NCBI GenBank assembly: GCA_021234535.1
Contig: CM037835.1
Location: 5,580,001-5,644,000, forward strand
Direction of reading: 5' to 3'
DNA: 64,000 nucleotides
DNA from: Stichopus chloronotus
Taxonomy: Eukaryota > Echinodermata > Holothuroidea > Aspidochirotida > Stichopodidae
Made by a program: the position numbers and the translations under genes. Below, one piece after another: positions 11,810 through 26,214 of the stretch (positions are counted from its first letter, which is position 1; each line of letters begins with the position of its first letter). The notes under the pieces are model-generated. The model saw only the letters and a program-made list of their open reading frames with translations. It did no database searches and was not told the DNA's origin.

Positions 11810-14700
11810 ATGCGTCAGATCAAGTGCTCTACGTCAGGTTTTGAACACCTGATATCAGGTCGACGAGTCAGGAGCATGATCAAGTTTTGGTTGACGAGCG
11901 GTTAACGTTAAGCCGATCAAGATCTGCGTGAGATCTCTTCGCTCGATACCGCAACAGCAGAACACTGTGTAATTTGTGACAACTACAACTATCCCCAAAC
12001 AATACTTAAGAAAATCAAACCGACAATCTAAAAAAACGAGGTCGTGATCACGATGGGAAAGAGCATCATGGGAAAAGGACTTGCTTCATCATTACGGAAG
12101 ACCCAGGGGCCCTCCTAGTTTACCGGTATCATGAACATGAATAACCAAAGGAAAACATTTTGTGGACTATAGTAACTGCAAGAGATCGAGAAGAGAAAGA
12201 AGTAGGTCGCAATGTGTCGAATTAGGTTTATCAACAGGTTAACCTATATTTAATCCAGTGACAGTATTGTTTCTTCTTCATCAGTGAGAGGGAAATTTCT
12301 TATGTGTTTTAACAATGATGAACATCTCGGATACTTTACCTCGTGGTAATAGAACAGTGCAGTTTCGCTTAACATTTACTTCTCTCTGTGTGTACAGTCA
12401 GATACAACTATTGATCTGAGGCTTAAACCAACTGAGGCTCCGATCGTCAAGAATTCATTTCTAGCCTTCCATCATTTCGTCAGGAAGAAATAGCCACATC
12501 ATTTGTAATATTTCACAGATCCCGCGGGCATAACCGCTCATCAATCCTTACTTTTTTTATTGCCGCGGGCAACCATCCAGAGTGGATGGTGTCACTTACG
12601 AGAATCATTGCGGACGGATCGTTGCTATCGATTCCGACATCACACTCGGCAGATTCTGTATCATCTTACGGACGATCAATTCATAGAAGACGAAAGTCGG
12701 CAGAAAGTTAGCTGTTTGTTCGCACAAACCTTTCCACGTATTGGCTGGTCCCTGTATCTTCCATGTCGTTGGGTGATTCCTTTTCTCTGTGTGTGTGCGA
12801 GTGTGTATGCAGTTACAAACGTTAAGAGCGACACTATGAAGCAGCTATCACATACTTAACGACTTAACAAACCGACAAAAGGAAAGAGGACATCTCTTCG
12901 AAACCCGCAGGGATGATACACCAGCTGACCATCGATCTTTGCGTCGCACACAGACTAGATGTGTTTTCCGATCATTTACATCACGTTTGTATAACGATGA
13001 AGTGTTTCCATCTCTACAGGCAATTTGGTGATGCCCATCACTAATGACGCTTGATCATTGTTATGAAATCATGTGCCAGTTTAAAAGTTGACGGCACTCT
13101 CAAAGTAACATTTGCTAAGGAGCTTTTTGCTCTAATCGGAACGCATTATCTTTTCTTTATCGTATTCTTATCAACACTTTATGCAAAAGTTCGAAGCCCC
13201 CTTATGACTTTCTTGTTAATCTACTTCTTTAAAAAGTATTAACAGGTGCCGACTTCTCTCCGCAAGTCGTCTGCGATTACCGAGTTAATTGATCGTAGAA
13301 ACGCTTTTAGGGCGTTTGTTCGACAAATGAAACCTTAAACTCCTTGAAAATCAAATTAATCGAGTTTTATGCTCACAAAAGTATCATTTTCCAACCGTTT
13401 TCATACTTAATTTGAATGGATAATGTATTCATTCGTGTCCTCGGTTTTGCATACCACACTCCTACGCTATCATCTAACCACGCTGCTGAGGGCAAATGTA
13501 TAGAATTGACACTACTTTATCCCATTAGATTTCGAGAGAGCTTGGATGTCTCCCGGGTTCACAAAATCTTATCTTTTCGGCTGTTTCTAAATTGATGGAG
13601 GAACACTGCCGTAATTCTTTCCTCTTATCCACAGTTATGTTAGTCCTTTTTCAGTCGTATTAGATTCACGATCTGTACTTTGTGTCTGTCTGTTGCAGTT
13701 ACAAAAACTCATCGAAAACAGGCCAGTGACAGACAATTGAACCGTCAGGTCTTCTTGAATTTGGCTGTTTCCTGAAATTGTAGTTGCTTGCTAACAGGAC
13801 TTTTTATATGAAAGGAAAATAAAAAAGAAAACGAGATAAAAAGAAATCGCTTCACGAAATTTACATCAGAAATATAATGTTAACTTTCACCTTGAAGAAT
13901 TTTCATTTGCATTGACCAAGGGGAGGGGGAAATTTATATGTGGATGCTTTAGTGTTAGAAACGGTGGCCATTCTTACTTTTTGTTAATTTGCTAAATAGG
14001 AAATGGCGGAGAGAGGGGTGTGTGACGACCTGGCTTGTTAAAGTTGTTTACCATCTACTATGATGGAATAAACATACGTTTTTTCTTCTCCCTGTTTACT
14101 GAAGAGTATGACATCAACGCCTGCATTTGAAATGCCGAGCCATTTGGGACTCAAAAAACGTGTTATTCGCCCCTGCCAGGATGAAAATTGTGCCTCAATC
14201 CGTTGCTTTGTGTAATAGAGATCAAATGAGGTACTACGTTAAAGAAGTCAAATTTAATTGCATGACTATACAAACAAGTTCAACTACCTTTAGGTACGAT
14301 GTTTCTTTCACGAATGTCTGTTGGTGATCGTGTGTGTGTGTTTTTTTTACACACATGTAACGTGTGTGATCAACATTTGGGTGCTACCTTAGCATTGACC
14401 AACATTGACGAATTCTGGGCAAGATCCCTATCTTGAACTTTTATAGGTTCAACAAACAAACAAAAGAAAGAACAAAAAATTACAATCAATCAAGTAGTTT
14501 GTAAGGTCCTTGCATATATGTGAATGTGTTCTGTCTATTGTTTTACCATCTTTCTGTTTTTCCGTCACTTCCTGCATGTCCATTACATGGTTCAACCAGA
14601 TTCATCAACCAGGTACATCAAACAAATTTAAATTTCTCATTTTTTATTTTTTTTCGTTTGTTTTTGGTTTCGATGATAATCGTAACCTTTGTAATTATGC

Positions 14701-14752
14701 ATATGTGTGTGTGTATGTATGTATGTATGGGTGTGTGTGTGTATGTATGTCC
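14701..14752. repeat. (GT)n/(GTAT)n microsatellite at the head of the 145-bp array
   Basis: Alternating tgtgtg and tatgtatg words directly precede the tandem array. The same order, microsatellite then tandem units, recurs at 26991-27030 and 30170-30206, so it is part of the element design. Confidence 0.85.
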
Positions 14753-14762
14753 GTGACGCCCT

Positions 14763-15631
14763 ACCTTGTAAACACGATATCTCAAGAAGGGAAGCTTGGA
14801 CAGATCTCATATTTGGTATGTAGGTGTACCATATTGAGGAGAAGAACCCTATTATTTTTGGTGGAGGTCAAAGGTCATTTGGGGTCAACAGGGTCAAAAT
14901 GTGAAAACCTTGTAAACACGATATCTCAAGAAGGGAAGCTCGGACAGATCTCATATTTGGTATGTAGGTGAACCATATTGAGAAGTAGAAGCCTATTGTT
15001 TTTGGTGGAGGTCAAAGGTCATTTGGGGTCCACAGGGGTCAAAATGTGAAAACCTTGTAAACACGATACCTCAAGAAAGGAAGCTTGTAGAGATCTCATG
15101 TTTTGTATGTAGTCGTACAATGTTAAGTATAGGAACCATATCGTTTTTGGTGAAGGTCAAAGGTCATTTGGGGTCAACAGGGATCAAATGGTGAAAACCT
15201 TGTAAACACAATATCTCAAGAAGGGGAGCTTGGACAAATCTCATATTTAGTATGTAGGTGTACCACATTAGGAAGAAAAACCCTGTTGTTTTTGGTGAAG
15301 GTCAAAGGTCATTTGGGGTCAACAGAGGTCAAATTGTGAAAACCTTGTAAACACGATATCTCTAGAAAGGAAGCTTGTAGTGATCTCATATTTAGTATGT
15401 AGGTGTACCATATTGAGAAGAAGGATCCTATTGCTTATGGTAGGGATCAAAGGTCATTTGGGGTCATCAGGGGTAAAGTTGTGAAAACCTTGAAAACACG
15501 ATATCTCAAGAAAGGAAGCTTGTAGAGATCTCATGTTTTGTATGTAGTTGTACCATGTTGAGTAGAGGAACCCTATCGTTTTTTGTGAAGGTCAAAGGTC
15601 ATTTGGGGTCAACAGGGGTCAAATTGTGAAA
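14763..15631 (+). repeat. Tandem array A: six 144-145-bp units with nuclear-receptor half-sites
   Basis: The units start at 14763, 14907, 15052, 15197, 15342 and 15487, each opening with accttg(t/a)aaacac followed by the word atctc or acctc. Perfect AGGTCAAAGGTCA lies at 14865-14877, 15009-15021, 15154-15166, 15299-15311 and 15589-15601; unit 5 is degenerate (GGATCAAAGGTCA). A GGGTCA or a close variant follows four bases after the second half-site in the units. A 153-codon open frame through the first units is only the translated repeat. No terminal structure is obvious on either side. Confidence 0.92.
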
Positions 15632-17356
15632 ATGTGACAAATGTGACACATACTAATGCTATTATATCAGATTCAGAAAAAAATTTCTCTTAAATAGATC
15701 ATCGAAACCACAATGCATTTCTGCATTCTGGTTAATATCTTCAGTCACAGCTGAACTGCTTCTAACATATTTTCATAACATCCTTGAAGCAACATTAAAC
15801 AAAGTATTGAGATTCAGCGGCATTTGTGCTCTAGTGTTGTTGTTGTTGTTGTTGTTATTTTTTTTTGTTCGCATGACCAGTCATGTAGAAGGTTTTCGAA
15901 AGGCATCGCTCGGACCTGCATGGTTTCCATACTTTGTGTTGCTTTTTGTCGCGCCCATTCTGTTGTCATTCCCAGCTTCCAAAAAAAAAACCACGATTAG
16001 TAGGACAGCTTCCTCTCATCTATTCCTCCACTCTCCTTTAATTTGGTTTTGTCTCTCTGAGATGTCAAATCTTTCTTTTTTTATTTCCCTGTTGTCACTA
16101 ATGTCATTCACCGTACAAAGATGAAATGCAAATGCACGAAATATACACCTTTTTGTCAACAATTTGAAGGGAGCAACACTTGAAATCCTGCAATAGATTT
16201 TTAAGCAGAATCACTCCTTAAGAGAAAATTCAGCAAAAATTAAATAGTCTTGCAATGACCGTAGCTGTAATGTCCCCTATGGTACTTCTGAAATGTCTCT
16301 CAATTTCGCTGCAACCTTTTTGTGGGACGATGTCGATACAATTCGGTTGCCGCTAAAGGTCATTCCTAGTACATATTATATTTCAAAGATGTGATGGTTG
16401 ATCGGAGATACCAAATCACCAAGGGTAGGTATAACATCATAAATAGAGAGCTTATACTGTTTAACATGTCGATGTAAGAAAGGTGATATTTGTTTTAGTC
16501 GACAATAACTTTATAATAACTTTATTCTTCAACAATACTTTGCGTCTTCTGTTTTCTTCGTCCGTCTTTATATGGATTTCGTAAGAAAATACAAAACATT
16601 TATGCAAATCAGCAACATCTTAATCAGAGGCACGGCCGGCATTTTGCTTAGTTTATCACCTGTAATTTGCATGAAGAATACTTGTTCTACTAATTTAAAT
16701 GTATACCTTCCAAATCATTTTACCCGAGACAACATTTGGATGCTGAGGGTAGCTGCTCGTCTTTCGCACTGACTTTAGTCCTTTAATGCACTTTGTTGAC
16801 CATCGAGAAATTTACCATCGTTAATTATGTTCTTGTTTCTGTACATTACAGTACTGTAGAGAACTAGAGACACAAATAATATTGATACAGAAAAAAAAAT
16901 CAAAGGACTTAATTAAGAAGTGAAAGGAATCCCCGATATGTATACAAATTGTGATGGTTAAGGGAATCGGAAATGTGCAAGGGAAAGTATGAAAAGAAAG
17001 AGGAAAAAGATATATGAAATAACTCAAACAAAAACGAAAAACTGAATGGAACATTAAAATAATTGAACAAGCGGATATATGTAATATATACACAATAGGA
17101 GCATTTCCTTCATAATTGGAGAGCACTAGAAATCAATACTTTAATGTAAAATGCAGTCTTTTGGTTGGTAATTTCCGATCATTCCATGAAAAAAGCAAAT
17201 CACGATAAAAACTACCCAGAAACTCAAAACGCACAGCACTGGCCTGAAAAAAAGACCTTTATTCATGAGCACCCATGCACGAATCCCTGCATGTATATAA
17301 AGTCCTGATTTTTGCTATGTCAATTTGCAACTGAAGAAGAACCTTAGTTAAAGCTC

Positions 17357-17465
<109 letters not shown>

Positions 17466-18350
17466 TCTTACGTCACGTACCATATACATAAATACATGGA
17501 AACAATTTTCTGCAAGTAATCCTTTTTTTTTTTTCATAAGTTTTGTGAACGTTTCCCGAAGCAATAATTAAAATAACAGAGTGTGAAAGCATTCATTATA
17601 CATCATTACGAGTGAATGTTCCAAGAGTTTCCCGTAGCATTGATGAGTGATCCTAACTTTGTAGCTGGCATTTTTAATTTCGGGGCGGTGAGCCTTTGCA
17701 ACGCTTCATAAGTTGATTCGTAGCAGTGTTTTATGGATTTGTTCTACATCGACAGAGCTGCAGTGTTACGCAGTTCTCGCAATGACAACCATGATATATG
17801 TTTTCGTGTACAAAATCTCACCGTGTCGAGTTATTTGATGACGTGAATGTTTTATATAACATGTTGACGAAGTGATGAAGTGGTTTCACTTCATAGGAAC
17901 GCTGACATAATAAGGCAGATGAAATCGTCAAGTCGACCTCTTGAATAAAGTATTAACACTGTGAGACGAATAATCTCCATAAAATCGATTTATTTAGATG
18001 CCACTATTGCGAGATAAAGCATCACTGTACCTATGAACATATTCATTATCCATTAGTATGACTGCTTCGTATATTGCCGATAGTATATAACTAGTCTGTG
18101 CAGAATAGCCTTAAAAAAGAATAACAGGTGACTTTCAAGTTACCAACGTATAGCTTTAGGAGAAGAAAATGTTCCTGCCCCTACTTACTTCCTCTTCATC
18201 GCTATAAGTCATAACGAGACCTCGAGATACTAATGATACTGCTATCATGGACTGAAAAAGAGACAATAAATGAACGAATTATTTCCTCGTTTTCACCTAA
18301 AGGGACTTATTATTTTTCATTTCTCATTTTAACATTTTCCCTGTTTACAG

Positions 18351-18548
18351 GTGAATATCAGATCCAGTAGCATGTTTTATCCAATGGCGGCGAACGTATG
18401 TTTACCCCTAATAGATCACCTTAAATCGCCTAACGAGGCTCCACTGGCGCCCTTTCACTCATATCGCCCCCCTCCCCCACCCAATGCAAAACGCATGCTG
18501 CATGGAGGGGGCGTGTCTATCGCCTCCCGTCAATGGTTTTGCGGATTT
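18351..18548 (+). CDS. Possible cassette exon of 66 codons inside the 23.8-kb intron (unrecognised product)
   Basis: A strong acceptor (attttccctgtttacag) is followed by 198 open bases and then a consensus donor (gtaagt). The frame is phase 0 at both ends, matching the phase-0 junction between the exons at 10288 and 34099. The translation is not recognisable: it has a six-proline run, two cysteines before the donor region and no hydrophobic segment. Inclusion would insert 66 residues between GDFE and VVGIF, in the middle of a conserved strand pair of the ligand-binding domain, which argues against a functional isoform. It may instead be a chance or cryptic exon. Confidence 0.2.
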
Positions 18549-21500
18549 GTAAGTAAATTCCTTCTTTACACTTGCTCATTGCAGTATGTGAAATCTGTGA
18601 TAGGAAAGTAACTAAACATCCGTTGCATTAGTGTATAATCTCTATTGCCTTAAAAGAAACTTACGATTCTTAAGAGTGTCATTACATTCATAACATTTAT
18701 TCTCCATTTGCAGTAAGTTTCACTGGTGTCAAATTTCAAGACTTCATACGCACGTCACTTTTAAAGAACAAGAAAGACTTTTTTGTTATAGGCCTACTGT
18801 ATACAGGTCGTATCAAACGGCGGATGTGCTACAGATATGATTTTGTTGTGGGATTTGTATGCTCAACACTTCCAGCAGTGAACACAGTACTCTATCATTT
18901 TAAGATCCCCTAAATCGTCATTGGAACAGCCCCTTTAAGCAATTACTGTGAGTGACATTTGACACGAGACAGACGAGAGGATGTTAAACGTTAGTACTGC
19001 AACCAGGAACGGCGACGAAAAAACGACGTCTCAAAGATAGCGAAGGTAAAGCTGTAATATTCGACATAGAAAGATCTTCATAAGAGTACCGTCTGATAAT
19101 TACATACGTCACGGCTCAAACAAGACAACTAGGAATTGCCCTTATTCTTGCTGATAGAAGTGAATATCACCTTAAAGTGTTTCATCTTTTCAGCGACAGT
19201 GTTTTACGTGAAGCAAGATAGAGCATTTTTGGTCTTCAAGATAGTGTTAGAAAATGTCGGCTGACTGTCTGTAACAGACTGCATGTAGAAATTGCAATCA
19301 TGAAGTTTACTTTGTAAGGAACCTAGATGTCAATTTTTGGCATAAATTCACGGCGGAGTAAAAAGCCAACTGTAATTACAGAACATCAAGCAGTCTTAGT
19401 TCCCTTTGTTCTAGTCATACTATTCTTGAAGCCGGCACCTTATGGTTTTACCAGGGGTTGTTTAACTATCGAACCTTTGCCGAAGTGCAACGTTTCGTTT
19501 ATTTTAACCAATCAATAAGTGTTGTTGGAGCAGCTTTATCAAATAAGAAACGTAACTAGCAATTTGTGTAATGAGATTTTATAATAAGTATGAATATTTA
19601 TGATGATACGATGGTTTAAATTAAACTTCTATTGCATACTACATATGGATTTTAAATGTGGACTTCTGTAACGATGTTCACCTGCACGGTTTGATGAAAT
19701 CTGAAGTCGGAGTAATCAAATGACATAAAGTTACACACTGACCGGTATTTTGTGATATGCTAAGACTTAATTTCAGCTTCAAAAGTATTTTAAAAACCTC
19801 ATGGAACCGTTTCATAAGACAAACTCCCGAAGCAAAAGGTAGAGATTGTTAGAACTTGCAGCTCACGTAACGCCTGAGATTAAACTCGGTGGCGTAAAAA
19901 AATATTGCACAAAATCTTATGTTACTTGAACAGGAGGGTGTCCATTCACTGAAGAGCAGTTTTGATCCGCAAGTGTTATGGAAAGTAGTCAAATCAAGTC
20001 CATTGTCTGCGGGGGACTCAAATAAATTTCGAGGTATTGATTCGTAGGGTATGCCTCGATACAAGAATTTTGTCATCGGAGTCAGTTTAGCAACTGAACG
20101 CCCTGCACTCAAGACATTCATTGAGTATGAGAGATGTTGCGTGTTCACCAATAACTCTTCTTTCACAAGAATGACAGACTCCGAGAGCTATGCGTGATGT
20201 TTCATAAATTTGGTTGCTTTTAAATCCGTCTCTTTCTGTGGTTGCACTTTAAATTCTCCTCTGCCTTATCCCCCCTCTTCCTCCGTCTCCTCCGCATCCT
20301 ACTGTGTTCGACGGTATGAACGCACTAATGAATTCTTCGTATCTCTAGATTATGCTGGTCTTTTAGGAGACTACTTGTAATATAATTATGTCATTTCAAT
20401 GTGGTACCATGATCCAACCCGTTCACTTAAAAAACCTTTCGTCCTTGGATTAAGAACTTAAAAACGAAATTTATTCTCAGTCTTCAAAGAGGCATGCATT
20501 ACCCACTAATCCTGCTTAGGATTATCAGTCTGTGTAAATAAATCTTGATAGACTGAGGACGCCACGCTTGATTTGAACCCTGAAAAACTGATTGTAACCT
20601 TGATCGTGTATATAATTAGAGCAGTGTTCATGGTAGCCTCTCGCTTTGATCATCTTCGTCAAAAACAAAAGATTGCAACAAGTTAAAGGAAACTTTGCCT
20701 CTTAAATTTCCCTCAAGGGCTTAAGCATTTACTTCAAAGTGACATGTGTATACCTTGTGGATGATAGTTTGATAAATAGTTAAAACAAATTTACTTGTAT
20801 TTTCCTTATTGTGTGTTATTGGCTTACCAAGTATTCCACTAGTCTTCTTTTTTTTCTTTCTTTTTTTTAGTCGAAACTATACACATGGGACGATTAAGAT
20901 TCAATAGTTTTTCGTTTTCTCACCATCACGTGCAAGATACTTTGATGGTAGGAAGACCTCATAATAATTGCAATTTTCTGAATTCTTTAACCGTATCTTC
21001 TTTGGAAGAAGCAGGTAGTCTCGTATATAGTGAATAATAGTCAAATCAATATATACTTCATTGCATTCAGGATGCCCAGCTAAGAATAGGCAGACACCAA
21101 CCCTGAAGCATGGGAGGTCCCAACGCTAAATCAAGATGCATTAAAATAAAAGAACTGACAACATCGATGTAACGTTTATGCTAAGGAACCATTAGTTGTG
21201 TCACAATAGTTTGAGTTTTGCTTGTTCATGCGGTCATGCCTCGAGTCCAACAATCTGCAAGAAAATCTTTTGGGTGTCATTTCAATGTGTCTGACATAAT
21301 CTCTTCCTCTCGCAGACGGTCATTACTTAACTGTACAGACCATCATTAATAAAACCAGAAGAAGAAGAGGAAAAAACCTTAGGATTTCGTTCACCCTCTT
21401 AAATCGTTTGGACTACAGTTGTGTGCCCTTTCTAAATATCCAGATCGTGCTCTCTCTAGAAAGGAAAACGCAACTTAGAAGATGTTAATTGAATGCTACA

Positions 21501-24500
21501 TAAATAAATCACACTTCATCCTTCACGGACGTCAAAGCCAACGTTTCTTTATTACTTGTTTTTGGCCGATTAAGTCATATAGTGAACAAATGGTGCATAT
21601 AATAACATGGCATTTGACAGAAGGAACTTGCAGCAGTTCCTTATCTTTAGTCGGCGCCTTGAAGGGGCTATTCTTGAGCAGATAAATCGTAACATAGCAA
21701 CCCCAAACCATACTACACTTTTTTCGTTTTCTTTCTAATTTCCTTATACATCGACAACTGTCTAAAACCTGTGAATTGAGAGTCAGTGACAGGATGTGGG
21801 ATACCAGAGTATTAAAGGTACAATGTTCAACTTGGATTGCCGATTTGTCGTTTCGCCTGAAAACTACAATCAGACTAATTTTTTTTTGTTTTGTTTCTCT
21901 GTTCAGTGATTGTGATATTGCCCTGCGTTGTTGGAAAGTGATGAGGATGAGTTTCACCTCAGTTCACTGAAAGGAAAACACATGTCCAATTTCATGACGA
22001 ATTTCATGACCAAAACTTGTGTACCCATTTCATTTGCGTTTTGAAATAGTTCTTAGGCATGGATTCTCGTCTGTTGCATTTTGAATTTGTTTTTAATGTT
22101 CAGCAAACACGTAATTAGTCCGTGAATATTATCAATAAAGTCAAGTGATAATTACGAGTCATCATCTGAAGATAGCTTAAGCTCATTAGCGCCGGAAATC
22201 ATGTAGAGACGTGCGAAGGTTATGAGAGAACATAAATGACAAAACGAGAAAGGAAGTATTACATATTACAGTGTCTCAGACAACAAAAAAAACAAACTAT
22301 GTAGTGTGAGGTTATTAACGTTGTTAGAAATCGGAGAAAACCTACAAGCTTGTAAGATAAATGTGCATTAGTTACTCTGGATGACGACGAATGCCGTAAG
22401 GCTTGTTTGGTCGTTCCGTCCTTCTAAACTGAAGCAGGAAGCTGCTTGCTATGCTGGGCTTTTATAAAGTTGTGCAAATTTAAGGTGGTGTCGGCTCTTC
22501 TTACCAGAATCAGCAAGATCACCCGAAAAGATCAATAATGCTCTGAGGCCTTAATGGGATGGCGGTGTTTTACATGCTTCCATGAGCATACAGCAACTTA
22601 GCGAACGCTTCATTAAAATGATGTGGAACATTACACGATGCATTGTAAGAATGGTTTGTCTGACGCTGGTTATTAAAATATTTAAAACAGAAAAACATGT
22701 TCATTGTCGAAAAGTCGGGGGGGGGGGTCTTCCCGTCTTGTTTACATATCGCTGCTTAATGATGGAAAAGTTGTCAATGTTGGTCTGGGTATTACATTGG
22801 CGCATTCAAACTAAAACAAGGTCAAATAAGCTCGCGATCGTTTGCATGTGTCTGGTCTTTCTGTTCTATCTGTAAAAGTTGTCATGGAGTAAACAAATAG
22901 TTTATCCGAAAAGTTGATACTACAGCAATCTATTGCATGTTTTGATATCAGCAGAATTTCAGTGGCGTTATGGAACTTGGTTTCTTCTGTGTCAGAATTT
23001 TGTATTTATGTTCATATCGTCTTTGATTTGGGTGTAGATTCATGCCATTATCATGTAAATGCCTCCATGGGCTCATATCTTGTAGTTGTTACACATGTGC
23101 ATGATGTAGCAGCTGTTTGAATAGTGGCAGCTATCTGGCCATAGCCCTTGATGTGTGACAGTGTTGGTTAAGCGTAATAAAAGTTTGCTACAACCTGTAA
23201 GAATTCCATGTTGTTTTATACGTAGTTACTTTGAAACAAATCTCGTTTGTGTACTCTTGGCAAAGACTGCCTGCTTTCCTTTCTTGTCGTTGCAACTAAG
23301 ATTAATAACAAGAAGTTGAAAAGTAAGTAAAAAGTTGTAGGTAAATAGTTAAAAGACTAGTAGGTAATAGTCTGCTCACAACAGGGCAATATGAAAGAAA
23401 ACATACAACTTTTAAAGCAGTTTTTGGAATTATAAGATTGATGATGAAATTTTCGTGTCCCTTATTTAATAAGCCCTGAGACAGAGGGGGTGCATACCTT
23501 TTGCCACGCAAGTCAAATGACTGCAAGGATCAACGGACGACGTACCGTAAAGTACCACAGAAGTCAAAGGAGAACAAAGATCAAACATCAACGAAGATCA
23601 AAGGTCTTTGAGCCAAATATGAAAACGATTAAGTACTTAGATTGCTGTATACGTTCTATGTACTTCATCTCACTTATGTTACTTGATCTGTCGTATCCTG
23701 CGCAGTTACTGCTCCATGGGTACACGTAGTACGAGAATCACACACGGTGTACAGATTAATGTAATTACAAGGGAACCGCAACTTATGAAGTACAGTGCGA
23801 AATAAGTGATATATGGTCGCTATTCAAAACATGTATTGTATCCGAATACTTTTCATCGCTTCTGGTCCGTGGTATTCGATCACAGGCTTGTATGAAATTT
23901 TGTCTAAAGATACCCTAAGAGATAGATTATCCTCTTGTCAGATATTACTGTACATAGCTGTTTGAACCCCATATATCGCAACTACTGTAGTGATTCCTTC
24001 CCTCCCCCTATTGCCCTATCAAACGCACACACACATATACAATAAGTTGGTACTTATTCAGCCCAAACTGTGGAATTAGTCTCATATTTTGAAGTTTTGG
24101 TTGCCGTTATTTCGTTTTATAATGTCATCAACACATGAAGTCGGATCCATTGCTTCTCTCCTATGTGGTTGATACTGCAGGTGTTCATGTTACGTCTGTT
24201 TGTTAGTACTGTGTTGTTAGTGTTAAACGTTGCGTGTTCAGAAATATGCCCCCCAAATTCACATGAAATACAAACAAAAAAGAAAAAGATAAAAGTAACG
24301 ACGTAAACACCTTTTATATTGATATCGAAATTTGAATGAGCGGTGACCTCTCTGCAGTTGCGTGTGAACGGAACACAAAGTCGCATGTGTGGCTATCGAC
24401 ACTTTCAATGCAGCGTTGGTCCGCTCAGTTAGCAGATACAGTTCAGCCGTTGATTATATGCCCTTCAGGTTCTTGTCAAGGGAAGATTTAGCAGTCATGT

Positions 24501-26214
24501 ATTTTTGAAAAGCTTGTTATGTTGGCAGTACGGCAATGACAAAATTGCACCTTTTCCCGTTAGTTTCACTTAACGTAAATTATTCGACATTTGCACTAAG
24601 TGTCAATTACTGGCCACATGATTTTAGTGGTACTAGACATGAACTGGTGATTGAAAGTATATGTACGTTACGCAAACAACAGAACAAGATACTTCATCAC
24701 CAGTTTGCAAAGTGCCATGCCCTGCTATCATACACAACGGTATTGCCATATGACAATTACACTTTCATCGTTATCATCATTTAAAAAAAATGGTTAAGAT
24801 CGATAGATTGATAAGAGGCTAGTTTATAGTACCTCTTGGATATGAAAGTATTCCTTTAAGATTTCGAAGGACTCTCTGTTTGCTATTAAAAACTTACCAG
24901 CGTATTATTGGAAAGGTTTTGCTGGCATGTTCGTACACAACTTGGAAATCAACGTAACAGATCCAATTTTAGTGTTAGACTGTGAGTTTTAAAAATGGTC
25001 GAAAATAGAATTCAAGGGTAACTATATAGGCCTACATCGGCAAGTGTTCAAGTTATTTGATAAGTCCGTGATCTTGAAGCATCAGGTCAGCTCTCGGGGA
25101 TGATGAAGATATGTTTGCAGTCAAGATATTTAAAAGAGCTTTTGTCTTTTGCAATATGATGTCATGACTTTTGGTGCATTATATCAGTAACATGAATTTT
25201 GGTACGTACGAAAGACAGCGCATCACTGGAATGCAGGTTTACCTTGCACCACATAGACAATGAAACCTTACATTGATAACAGCCTTTGCGGTGCTGTATG
25301 AATTTTGCATGATACTTCATTGGGTAGAAATAACCGTTTCATCAAAGTTCGAAGAAAGTGCCAGAGGTACTTCAACTCATATTGTAAATCCTGCTCAGTT
25401 TTCTATTGTCTAACTAATTTTAGAGTTTAATTGCCATGACTACGTATAGGGTATGTAGATATATTTCAAGTTACAAAAAAAAAGAAAAGACATAGCCCAA
25501 CGTTACGTCGATTGCCGTAATATGGGAACTTAGGTTCGTTGTTTGTTAGCTTCACGGTCAAAACGTACTGGCTCACTAAATTTCCTTAATTCCCTGGTAG
25601 TCAGGTATTCGAAAAACATTTAATTAGCACCTTGCAACGAACGTTTTCAGACTAATCAACATTTTGCGAACAGTTTTCTAACTCTAAAAGTACGTTAAAC
25701 TGTATGTAGGTAGGCTAGTACCATCATAAATTGCACGATAGTGAAATGAAGCAAAATGTTGGTATGCGCGATTGAGCCCGCTGGATATATGCACTCTGAA
25801 GAATAAATTTACGTGTCACCATAATTTTGCAGACGTTAGTCACTACAACTGAACACTATTTATCATGATACGGTGAAACATGAAGACGAAAGGTACAGCA
25901 ACAAGCTACACTTCAGGTTCCTCAGAATTGAAACATTCCTTCAAGATATCAATGATACATGAACGTAATAAACGTTTTAGATTTATTTCACCTTTTGAAA
26001 AGGACTGTAAACCAGAACGCACCAATGCTTTGTAGTTTCAATGATTTCATTAAGAGTGTTAAATCTGTCGTATACTTGCATACGGTGAGGATGCGTAACA
26101 TGCTTTGTCTTTGTAATGTGTCACAGTTGTAATGTGACGATCAGTATATGCACAAGAACATCTGCTGGACTTAATGGCCATCGTAAATCAACATGCACAC
26201 CAGTCTACTAAATG

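Noticed and set aside
14510..14971. Open frame of 153 codons, among the longest in the window
   Set aside because: From 14763 on it is the translated 145-bp tandem repeat; the first part is AT-rich and GT-repeat sequence with no protein character.
23490..23729. Basic frame (RRTKIKHQRRSK)
   Set aside because: The basic run comes from short repeated aagatcaa/gtcaaag words; no family likeness.
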